DNA from: Xenopus tropicalis
Taxonomy: Eukaryota > Chordata > Amphibia > Anura > Pipidae
Assembly: GCF_000004195.4 (NCBI RefSeq)
Contig: NC_030685.2
Location: forward strand, 50,833,516-50,897,515
Direction of reading: 5' to 3'
DNA length: 64,000 bases
A program made the position numbers and the translations under genes. Below are positions 12,185 to 23,057 of this stretch, in pieces. Each line of letters opens with the position of its first letter. Position 1 is the first letter of the stretch. Under the pieces are notes generated by a model. That model worked only from the letters and a program-made list of their open reading frames with translations, had not been told where the DNA came from and searched no databases.

Positions 12185-13257
12185 CTAATTAAAAAAGACA
12201 AAAATATATTTCAATCAAATGTCATTTCAAAATATTACTTTTTATAACATGACAAACAAAAAATAAAAATGAAAAAGCAAAGATTATACATCATTTTAAC
12301 ATAAAAACTCTTAATAATGCAAATAATCAAAGTTCTGATCACTAATTCTGTTAAAAAAAAATACATTCATACCTATATTTCATCACAGATGTATTTAGAA
12401 TGGAATAGCTTACTCTAGAGCCAAGACACATGCATACTTGTCTTATGATAAGCACTTTTACAACTTTCAGGCATCTGCACCTCCATGGGAACACCTTTTT
12501 GACAGCCAAAGAAAGGCAGGTGTAATCTCTGAATTACATTTAAACATCTCATTTTGCTGACATGCAGTACAAATTCTTACAGAAGTAAATTCCTTTGGAC
12601 CACCCAGAAGAGATCAAGGCAAGGCTGAAGGCCACCCGATTAAAGTTTAAATAGCATAGCCAACATTCTTTGTGCTTAGCGCAGATCCAACAAATAAAGT
12701 CAGCTTTAAATTCCATTTAGGCAGCTGTAGAGCTCCATCCAGTGTAAAAACACAATGTTTGAATAAAACTAGACATGAAACACTTATGTATGCAAGTCCT
12801 ATACTGACAACCTTTGTATTTTAAAAATATAGAAAAGGATTACTAAAATATAACACTTGAAGTGCTCATGTCACCACAAGGAGCTCCGTTTATCAATGAT
12901 CAGTAAATTTTACCAAGTGGCAACAATGTTCAGAAATTTAAAACAAATTAAACAAATGTATTTGCACACTGGAACAAATCTTTCTACTGTGTGAAATAAT
13001 TGTTTTGATAGTTGATAAAAACAAGCTAAAACTGCTAGGAATTCATCTGGGTTCCCTCGTAAATGTACGATAATATACCCACCTAAATCAAATATATTGA
13101 AATACACAGTTTCATTAATTAATTTTCTTCTTATCTCTTTGTGACACACAGTATAGCATATTTTTGAGGTTTAGTAACACACATGGGCAGGTTGTAAAAA
13201 GGTTTGGGATTTAACACAAAATAGTTCTTTAAAACATAAAATCCAAAGTTTGACTGG

Positions 13258-13546
13258 CTTAAAAGAAATCAGGAAAACTTCTAATAGTGCCCAGGCATAA
13301 ATATGGCCAAAAAGAGATCAGGAAATCTTCTAATGGGTCCAGGCATAAATGTGGCCTAAAAGAGATCAGGAAAACTTCTAATAGTGCCCAGGCATAAATA
13401 TGGCCTAAAAGAGATCAGGAAAACTTCTAATGGGTGCAGGCATAAATGTGGCCTAAAAGAGATCAGGAAAACTTCTAATGGGTGCAGGCATAAATGTGGC
13501 CTAAAAGAGATCAGGAAAACTTCTAATGGGTCCAGGCATAAATGTT
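13258..13546 (+). repeat. tandem array of six ~48-bp units
   Basis: The unit runs 'ctaaaagagatcaggaaaac' then 'ttctaatgggtgcaggcata' then 'aatgtggc'. Copies begin near 13258, 13307, 13356, 13405, 13453 and 13501. Two subtypes differ at 'atagtgccc..atatgg' versus 'atgggtgc..atgtgg'; their order suggests a ~98-bp dimer was duplicated first, with later 48-bp copying. The open frame across it is a by-product. Confidence 0.92.
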
Positions 13547-14000
13547 CCTTATGTGTTCTTCTAGGTCTGTAACATAGCCTTTCTAAGAAAAGGGACTGGA
13601 ATGAAGGAAAACAGAAAAATGTAATATTTGTGTATGAGCACTCATCACTTGGGGGCTCAGTTAAGCCTCATGTGCCTCCTCACCATTACTCTGCCCTAGG
13701 GTACCAAACAACAATCATTCTCAGCTTAAAACGTTTGGGTTGAAAGACAAATATTTCATAGCAATCAGACATATAAACAAACTATATTAATTACCTAATG
13801 TTGCTTACACAAAAATGCATAATTAATTAGTTATTTTAATGACTTATAATGGGAACTAGTGAGAAAAAAAATATACATTCATTTATACTACTTAAATACT
13901 TTATACATCTAATGCCAGAGACAAAGCCACTGCAAACAGGAAACTTGTGTAAACAGTGTGAACTTGCTTTTTATCACTATTATTTTAGACTTCTCAGCCT

Positions 14001-14163
14001 TAGGGTGGCCATACACTATAAGATCTGCTTGTTTGGCGATCTTTTCCCTAATACGCCCACCTAAGGTGGGCAATATCATTCTAATCCGATCATTAGGCCC
14101 TAGTGCCAAACAACACATTGCAATAAAGGGGATAGGAGCTGCCGGAGCGAGGACTGCATCTAA
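14001..14163 (+). mobile_element. truncated copy of the multi-hairpin MITE
   Basis: It begins 'tagggtggccatacactata' and contains 'agatctgcttgtttggcgat', 'cccacctaaggtgggcaatat' and 'aatccgatcattaggccc', which align in order with the left half of 34885-35273. The right half and right terminus are missing. Confidence 0.75.
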
Positions 14164-17100
14164 TAGGGAGATATGGGTCGGAGTATATAGTTTTAATGCA
14201 TTTGACACTATAAAAATATCTGAAGTCAGGACGAATATAGCCTACTAATAGAGCTTATCAATTTTCACTATTCTAGATAACAAATGTGTTATAGGGATAT
14301 CCAAATATATTCTAAATGTTACCATGAAAACAAAATTTGCCAGCATTAGATACATAAAAATTACTATGGGCTTTGTAAAGAATTCAGGCCTTTAGACCAA
14401 GTATATCAATGTTATAAGCACAACAAGAAAGCATTTGTTCTTAATAATGCACTTTGGTTTCAGTGAAGACAGTACCACCACCCCAACCACCAACTATGTA
14501 TTTGCTCAGCCGTCTAATACCAGCATGTACTAATACTATGCTTTAATATAATGTGTGAATTCCATCAAATGTATATTTTTTGCTGTGAATGACAGAGACA
14601 GAGCTCTCTACTTCCCATATTTCCAAGCTGCATGTTAAAAATTTGCTGTATTTTGGTATAGATGAGACTGCAAATACAATTATAAAAAGATGCAGCAGGA
14701 GGATTTGTCCATCTATATGACTTTACAGACCCACTGACAAATTTAATGCAAATAAAATGCACCTCTAACCTGTATACTCTCAAGCCAAATATTGCAGAAT
14801 TGTACTGTATATCTTTCTAGAAGATACTTAGGTTGACGAACCAAAGGCTCTTGGGAAAACCTGTTTTTTTTAAATAAGACATGATAATTTGTTCAAGCAT
14901 CTGACCACAACCTGGTGCAGATTCATTTCTTCCAAGGATCCATGGGGAGAAAACAATACTCCATTTTTTCATATTACACCAGAGGGAGGGCAATCATCAT
15001 TATCATTGCATTCAAGCAATTTAGCACTTAGCAACTTTACTAAAATCCCGGAACGACCGTCACAATTGTCCCTGGTGGCTGATTGCTAGAAACTTCAATA
15101 TACAAGCAAAATGCTGACACCATTTTAACCAATGATCAAGAAAGAATAAATGAAAAAAAGCTGTGGATATGTTTTAGTGCCTGAAAGCCTAAACTGTTTA
15201 AGTGCATGCAACATTTCCAGTGAAAAATAAAGAGAAACAGATGTTTGTACAAAAATATCATCCTTTAATTACATTCCACACAGCACATTTTCAAATAAGA
15301 TTCAAATTTCCATAACAATTTTTTTTCGTTCATTCACAGGCAGAGAGCAAAGCAAGAGATGCCGAGGTTCAGGGGAGGGAACCGGGGGAGAATAATAAAA
15401 TCTATAACCAGCAGTAATTTCAGTGGGACTTCCAAATAAAAAAAAGAGTCTTGTTTGTCATAATGCACAACCAGTGTTAGAAGCTGCAGCCCCTTTTGTA
15501 GAACATTTGGTAGTGAAATAGTGGCTATGTTTATAAAATCAACTAAAGGATATGTGGATATATATTTATCAAAATGCTTCACCGCAGAGGCCCATGGGCC
15601 ATATTTTAATTTAACAATGGCTTCTAACTAGATAGTAGTCTTTAATACAAAAGATATCTACAACACACAAGAAAATGAATGAAGGCTTTTCCTAATAGTG
15701 ATGGTAGGGTACTGTTTGTACAAATGGGATGCCCAATATTAAAAGCATTATGCATTTATACCTTTATAGCCAAACAGGCAAGGCATGTAAATCAAATAGA
15801 TTGGTTATTATATGTTGACAAAGAGGACCTCTACTGTGCAATTAAATGTAATGCAATAATAAGCTCTGTGTGTCTATGTCTATAAAGAGTCCTATATCTT
15901 ATCGTGCTGTTTGGACCTCTGACACCTATTTACACCCTTCCATTGCACTCTAGGGGCACACACAACCTGTGACATAAAACAGGTGCAAATCTAAGCAGAA
16001 CACTGCTGTGTGTGTTGGATAATATCCACTGTAGCTGATCAACAAGTGATGCACTAAAAGGATTCAAATTATGGTCTGTGAGGAGCCTTGGCTTTATGTC
16101 TATACATAGTAAATTTTTGACCTGAAATTGAAAAATTACCATCGGTTGTTGTTTCACAAGCTATTATGCATTATGAATAGTGGGGTTTATAGCTCTGGAT
16201 CCTAAAACATTTTGCAAAAGAAATATTAGCACCCTATGAAAATGGGTAAACTGGTACTGGAAATAATGCTTTCATTAAGACTGCATAAGTCTGAAGTTGC
16301 CATTTTTACATGGAATTTAGGGACGCCAATGGACTGCACAATGAACGTTTGCTTTGCAATCCGGACATTTTTAAAATGTTAGAGATAACAGTCTCCCATT
16401 AAATCTCTTCCAAGCGGATTAACATCCCCTCTCTTAATTTAAAAAAAAAACAAAACAAAAAAACATTTCTAAGGATCCTTATTGGCAACACTTTAGCAAT
16501 TTAGCAAGAGTAAATATACTGTTAACCAAGAGTGATTATATTAGTTTAATAAATAGACAGAACAAGGGATTTATGGAAACTTGATAAATGTTCATATTTC
16601 ATTAATATTCCCTTAATAAAAGATTGCTGGTGATGGACTCTCCATCATGTCTCTCTGCTACCCTATGGCTTGTTTTGAAAATTACACAGAAATTTAGCAC
16701 ATAACCCTATTGTCCACAGAGCATAGCACAATGGTTCCACAACCAAATGATTTTTGTTGCTATCTAAAGCACATTTGTTCTTTCACATTAATAAGGGTTA
16801 TTAGAAACTGAGAATCAGTAGGGATGTATGACTTGTGTCTGAGAAAAGAAAAGATTAAAAAGAAAACCCCAGGACTGAATATGAAATAAAGCCGCCACCA
16901 TTTAAAGATAAAATAGAAGGCTTTAAAACCAGCCCCAACAAAGTTCCTTATTTTTCCACAATGCTGTCTGTTTCTCTTTTCATTGTTATTCTCGCATTCA
17001 CTTTTAAAGTCAAACAGTAAATGATATTTACAATCACTGAACTTTTGTTCTAAGCATGTGGTAACAGATGGCAAGCCTTAGATACTGCTGTTGGATTCAG

Positions 17101-19032
17101 CAGATGAGGGAAAACTGGCAGCATAATTACCAATTACAGAGCAATAGATAGAGGGATGCTGTCTGACACACTAACTATAAGACTGATGGGATTTCTAAAG
17201 GCTTGCTGTAAGTCCCCTCTTGTGATTAAACCATAGGAAATGTCTCGATTTCAGAATATATGAACCCATTTCACCTTAACCATTTTGCTGATTCAAAAGC
17301 AGATATCGCATGGTGCAGTAAGACAGCCTGGAAACAGCTGGTGAGATTTTATATATGTTTCCCGTAGGATGCAAATGATTTGCAGAATGATATATCACAG
17401 GGAAATCAATCTGAGACCCTTCAAGTGTTAGGAAACGATAACGCCCATCATCCGCAAAAAAAGCTATTTTGGAAAGATATACATTTTTTTCATGTAATTG
17501 TGTCAAATAAGGCATGAATATCTTACTTTGCCTTCACACTGTCTGAACAGAAGTTCAGGGGTCATAATGGTAAATCAGTGTTCTAGTGATAAAATAAATT
17601 CTCCACAGGAAAAAAAAAATTCTATGCACCAAAGGAAACATTTAACAATGTTAATGTTAATTGGGCCAATGTGAGATGGGCACATTTTTTTTAATCTACA
17701 TTATATTATGTGACGTGAACCAGAATAAAGAGTCATCTCTACTAGCAATCTGGGATGGAGTATAACAATATTCCTTGACCACTTTCCTGTGAGCTTGATA
17801 ATGTACAAAACATATTACGTATTAGGCACATTCCCAATGTGCATGTTATGCCACCAAAGAATTCTAAGTAAATGTTTAACGGACATAACCATTCTAATAC
17901 AAAAGGCGCATAAGTTATTTATACACAGCAGTGCACTGTATACTATATCTGTGAGATTTACATTCAAACACCAAAATAACAGCATGGATACAAAAAAATA
18001 TACATTTCTACGTCACTTAGCATATAAGGCCACCCATTTGCTACTTAAAAATGTATGTAAAATCGATTGTTCTCAAGCTCCACAAACACTGTAACTGTAA
18101 ATTGTGAGAGTGACAGTTGTTTTGTACATTTACAAAAGTACATAATGGTTATAGTATTGTACAGTAGTGTGTTCGCTACTCAATTGCTTGTAGCTTATTG
18201 TTTGTCCTGGTTCTGAGCTGGGCTAAAACACCATTAGGCAGGACATATGTTGATGGTATACAGAAGTTGAAAATAAAGTTGAACTGCAAATAACTGTAGT
18301 GCCAATACATGCAAGTGGCTTTGTTTCTACATCTGTTCCCCAGGAATGGTCTCAATTTCAATAACATGACAGATAATAGGAATCATGGCACTGACAAGAA
18401 ACAGTTGTTTGCCCTTTTTTATTTGTGCCATAAAATATCTAATTTCAATAATTTATAATGGCATGTGACCAGACACTATTTCTTGAGAAACAAATGCAGA
18501 CATATTGCCCTTACGGTTCTGCTGCAGAAAGGGATCTACCATATTTTACATTGGACAGTAAGCAGCTTTGTTGCACCGGGTAATCAATTTCGCACATTTT
18601 CTTCAGTGAATGATAACATTAGAACCACTAAAGTAACTAATAATGATGTTTGAAAATCAATGTTTTATATGTGGAAATCTACAGTATTAACTTATTTTTA
18701 ATATGTGCAGCCTGTAATGAATCCAATGTGTCATTTTTTTCTTTGCAAGGACAGCCGATATTTGGGGAAGCCACACCTATAACAAAACTGTTTGTCAGCA
18801 CCAGCCGCATAGGTTGGAAACTGTATCCTCTGCAGGATCTCCTGGTAGTATTTTGGATGCTTCAGAAGCTGTTTTTATCATAAAAGATGGTCTTTTTTAT
18901 TATCACATTTTTATTTGCACTGGCAGGGAATTGGAACAGTCCTAATGCTGATTGCTGATAAAGCTCTTTAAAATGATAGATCTTCCACCACTTTTCCCAG
19001 AGCTTCTATGGATTTGAAAGCCATACTATTTA

Positions 19033-19312
19033 TTAAGGCAGGGACGCTGCTGCCATGAGATGAGTTGAGAAACTCGCATCAGACAGCAGCGCCCCCAAAG
19101 TTACCAGGGGGGTGGACAAAAAGCAGTTCCTTTAAGTTTTAAGAGCCATATTTCTGTTTTTTTTAAATGGAAATTCGTCTCTGCTAGTGAGAGAGCGCAA
19201 ATGCACCCTCTACACTAGCGATTCAGCCCCCCTGGACACGCTCTGGTGCTGTAAAGGTAAGCGTGGGGGGCCGAGGGGGGGGGGCGGCATTACAGAAAAT
19301 GCCCAACTATTA
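19033..19312. repeat. GC-rich dispersed repeat with TTAAGG flanks
   Basis: A block with 'gcagcgcccccaaagttaccaggggggt', 'gagagcgcaaatgcaccctct' and a poly-G stretch (19265-19285) stands out from the AT-rich intron. 'ttaagg' occurs at both ends. It resembles a common Xenopus repeat; classification is from memory. Confidence 0.5.
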
Positions 19313-20006
19313 AGGTAATGATTCATTTCTTTTAATATGAGTGAGATCAGCTACAACTGTTTGTGTGGATGGAAAAATAAAAAATGATTGTTTGATGCTG
19401 ATTTAGCCCAGAGACTAATCAGTTGAATATGGCCACCATTAATGCAGCATACTGACCCTTTTAAATCTTTGTAAGCATGACTGCTATTTTCTGGATAGCT
19501 GTGGATGCTTCTAGACCTCTCTATACAACAGTTGATGTGACAATAGAGTGAATATTTCCCTTGGAAATAGTTTTTTTGCTCCTAAGGTGTTCTTTAAATT
19601 AAACTACCAGAATATGAGCAAAAGTCTGTATAGTTAACTAGAAAAGAAAATTTAGCTAATGCTAATTAAGTATCTGCACTTTGCAACAAGGTGAGGACTT
19701 AAGATTCTCTGAGTGATCTGCAGCGGCAGTATGGCAACTTTGGTCTTAAATTGCCCTCCTTGATGTAAGCCCACTATTCCTATTATTTTACCCTTTACTT
19801 TCGTCTTGTTGTTTAGCAGAGATGCTAACTCTGCTAGCACTTTCTGCCTTGTTCTAGAAAGCCATTGTTTCCAATCCTTCTTCTCTACTTTAAAAGACAT
19901 TGTAAATCCTTTGTGTGATATCCCTCATTATAGGACAAATGGATGGCATAGTCTAGCAATTTAGACACTAATATAATTTGAGCAATCAGCCCGCAATTAA
20001 TCTCAA

Positions 20007-20296
20007 CCATTAGGCCGATGACAGACGAGGAGATTAGCTGCCCCACGATTAATCTCCTGTAGTGATGGTGGCTACTCTCCTTGAATACTTTCCTACTGGC
20101 GAGAATGTGAATCGCCAGTAGGAAAACATATGTGTCACTTCGGAAAGTCAACTGAAGTTGTCTTGCGACACATATGTTTTCCTACTGGCAATTTACATTC
20201 TCGCCAGTAGGAAAGCATTCAAGGAAAGTAGTCGCCATTACTACAGTAGATTAATCGTGGGGCAACTAATCTAATGTTCTGTCATCAGCCTAATGG
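20007..20296. mobile_element. large near-palindromic MITE
   Basis: The ends 'ccattaggccgatgacaga' and 'ttctgtcatcagcctaatgg' are inverted repeats. Inside, 'gattaatctcctgtagtgatgg' pairs with 'ccattactacagtagattaatc', and 'acacatatgtttt' with 'aaaacatatgtgt'. Two smaller hairpins, 'cctactggcgag..ctcgccagtagg' type, sit within the arms. Almost the whole 290 bp can fold on itself. Confidence 0.9.
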
Positions 20297-20633
20297 ATGA
20301 GATCAGTGAGAATTACCAAACAAAAACTTTAAAACAGCTTTGCTTAGTTCAAGTATATGGGTCCCATTAAAATGACAGTTAAATTGAGGCAGTATGAATA
20401 TAAATGTTTACCCAGTGTTATTATTAAGATATTTGCTATTGGTACCTTTTCACTGAGTAATGGATAATGGACATGTACTACATTCAGTATGGCAGTGAAA
20501 GGGTAAAAAAGACTTTCTCCATTTATGTTAAGATTGCATATTTGCTATAAAAGCTTTGTCTAAAAAGCATGGAGGTTTTCAACCCATTCCTTCATGTGTT
20601 ATAAACAATCCTTCTATTTGTATTTTATTCATA

Positions 20634-20639
20634 ATGCAG
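20634..20639 (-). promoter_or_regulatory. candidate nrp2b polyadenylation signal
   Basis: This is the nearest AATAAA hexamer I noticed on the minus strand after the 2b stop, about 0.94 kb downstream. If used, the 2b 3' UTR would include the foldless stretch 21196-21573, the duplicated block 21085-21195 and sequence to about 20620. Hexamer variants occur closer, so this is only a candidate. Confidence 0.2.
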
Positions 20640-21084
20640 ATGTGTGGTCCACTAGCAGATTAGCAAATTTTAGTTTTGTATGATACAAAACAGTTCAAAT
20701 ATAGACATATTAGAGTGGTTCTCAACACCAGCCCTTTGCCCCCCAAAGACACTTTGCAAGGTATCCTCAAAGCAACACTGGCATATAATTAAGCAGATGA
20801 TAATTCTGATCGATACAGAGTTCCTATGAGGATATCCATTAAAACCTGAGCTGTTTAGTGCAGCGTATGGGCTGGCGCTGGGGGATTAAACCACTGGCCT
20901 ATGGACCTCAGCACAGAAAAGTTAACTCACAACACAGTGGAATAGGTTTGGTTTCACAATTCAGTGTACCAGGTCCTACTGTTCTGTCTTCTGTTTAAAA
21001 ATATAAAGAAAGTGGAGCTGAGCTGTAAGGCACATTATGCCTCACTAAACAGGCCTGTATGGTGGCTTATTTTCACTATATAAA

Positions 21085-21195
21085 CTGAGTCTGTGTTTGC
21101 GTCTTTACTTGCCTACAAATCACTCCTCCTTGCAATTTAAGCTGAGTCTGTGTTTGCTTCTTTACTTGCCTACAAATCACTCCTTGCAATTTAAG
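21085..21195 (+). repeat. tandem duplication (57 + 54 bp)
   Basis: Copy 1 (21085-21141) and copy 2 (21142-21195) both read 'ctgagtctgtgtttgc', 'tctttacttgcctacaaatc' and 'ccttgcaatttaag'. They differ by one base and a 3-bp deletion of 'tcc', so the duplication is recent. It lies about 0.4 kb after the nrp2b stop and probably within its 3' UTR. Confidence 0.93.
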
Positions 21196-21573
21196 CACTC
21201 AGGAATATACAGAGAGCAAAAGGGTTAAGTGGGGAGAGGGAGATTCTTTTCCAGACTTTCCTTCATGTTTTCAGGCAATTTTTTTTCCATCTGGCAGAAG
21301 GAGTGCAAAATTAAACCAAGAGATCCTTCAAAATTTTAGTCTTTAAAAAAATGTGAAAAAGCATTTAGGCTGTAGGAGGCAGAACCTTCTTCTCAAACAT
21401 TTTCCAAGATGCAGCATTTAAATTTTAGAGACAGTCATGGGAACCAGGTGTCTATGAGTTCATAAGTATGAAGAACGAAGTGTCACAGGGATGTAAGGGA
21501 TGAGAGGATAAAAGTGCAAATTGAGCCAACTTTCTGGAGTCTGTTAAGTCTAGATCCTGTGTCGGGATTGCCC

Positions 21574-21860
21574 TCAGCACCGCGAGTGGTCGCGATCATC
21601 TTGTTCTAATTTAATAGTTAAAGTAGGCTCCACTGCCAAGGGGGCCCCGTTGGTGTAGTGCGAAGTTTTGTAGGTGATGGCATGGTCACTCTTCTTGGCC
21701 GCATAGCGGAATCGGTGGTAGTGGAGCACCAAGGCCAGTGCGACGGAGACCAGCACCAGAACAGCGCCTCCTGCTGCCATAACGTAATACCAGTAGACTG
21801 GAATGGGCTGCACTGACACCGTGTCCACTGTGGGCTCGCTCCCTGGTAGTAGGGTGCCCC
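21574..21860 (-). CDS. nrp2: nrp2b alternative terminal exon (TM and tail)
   Basis: This coding part, with a TGA-type end after DHSRC, gives 95 residues including the shared Gly. It opens GGTLLPGSEPTVDTV, then has a transmembrane segment within YYVMAAGGAVLVLVSVALAL, then a basic stop-transfer (HYHRFRYAAKK) and a cytoplasmic tail containing ITYKTSHYTNGAPLAVEPTL. This is the NRP2b form, whose tail lacks the SEA PDZ ligand of NRP2a. It is strikingly conserved relative to mammals up to IKLEQD, after which only the final Cys is shared. The exon is GC-rich against an AT-rich background. The acceptor is tatctctccaccag. No donor is needed, and the 3' UTR runs on into lower coordinates. Confidence 0.96.
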
Positions 21861-22927
21861 CTGGTGGAGAGATACAGAAGAGTGTTGCTAGCTGGGATTT
21901 AGGTGGACTAAAATTATCAGAAATAATACATGCTGTTCTTAAATTAGCAAAATCCTATTAGATCAAATCAATTGTGAACAATGCAACATTCTATCAAAAC
22001 CAAATGTTTTGTATAGACTTCTACACAGCACAATTATAGACAAAGAAACAGAGGAGATGGGACTATGAAGAATGGGTATAGATGGAGATATAAGGTGGGA
22101 CATTTTGCTAGTTTCAGCCTAATTGCTGAACCACCCCCCTGAGTGTGGGCCCAACAGGAGGCAGTTTAACCCCCAACAGGTATGTATCTGACCCAGAAGT
22201 GACAGGACTCTATTCTCAACCCAAATAAGGATTAATTTAATAGGTCATTTACTTGTGTTACCAAATCATACACAATCTGCTTCTTTGGGCCAAGGGCAGA
22301 ATGAATGAGCGATAAGGGAATTGCCTTTGTACAGCTTAAGCTGTATAAACTTCTCCAGTATTTTTAGTAACATTAGACATTAGAAAATATTGGTAGAAGC
22401 AACCATTTGGTTTTTATAGTTTGTTTTAAATGGAAGATATTGTGTAAGTCTGCTCTCTTAGGAAGCAACAGAAGGAAATTGGAAACAGCTAATCGCCTTC
22501 TTTGTTTGAAATTACAATTCAAATTGCAGAAGGGGGTTTAATTTAGGCCACCATATATAAAGTCAAAGTGTATGGATTTAATGGCCCATCTAAGCAACAC
22601 AGCTGTCCTTAATATGGATGATTTAGCATTTTATTAAAAAAAGTCTTTATCACTGTATTTCAGAAGCAAAGGTTAAGCTTAAAGAACTTTAGAGATATAA
22701 CTGCAATGTGATACTTATATGGCTAAATATATATGAAGCTGCGGTGGCATTTAAAAGGTAACAGATATATAAAACCAAACATATTATTTTATACATATTA
22801 AGTACCACACTGCTGTATTTTTGATATTTAAAAATGCAGGTTATAGGTTCTGGTTGTGCACATCCCGTAGAAAAAGATATTTTGTGTAAGTAGGTTTTGA
22901 AGCTATTTTAGGGGCTACGTGCATCTA

Positions 22928-23057
22928 TGGGCCAGATGCAATTTGAGGAGAAATACATATCTTCTAATTCAGTTCTAAATCTCCCCTTAGACTTATATTA
23001 AGTTTTCATGACATAAATCACAAGATTGTTTTTTCTCACCTAATTAAATCTGGCCCA
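22928..23057. mobile_element. short foldback MITE
   Basis: The ends 'tgggccagatgcaattt' and 'aattaaatctggccca' are inverted repeats, and 'gaggagaaat' pairs with the 'ttttttctcacc' region inside. 130 bp in all. Confidence 0.75.

Larger units (their letters stand above)
12185..21573 (-). other. nrp2: intron between the 2b terminal exon and the 2a cassette
   Basis: It contains the 2b 3' UTR at its right end. Other contents are a 48-bp tandem array (13258-13546), a truncated foldback (14001-14163), a GC-rich repeat (19033-19312), a palindromic MITE (20007-20296) and a direct duplication (21085-21195). No further exon was recognised; open frames here are short and lack homology. Confidence 0.7.

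Noticed and set aside
13258..13546. Regular repeats considered as a CRISPR array
   Set aside because: The 48-bp units are directly adjacent with no unique spacers, and the context is a vertebrate intron; it is a minisatellite.
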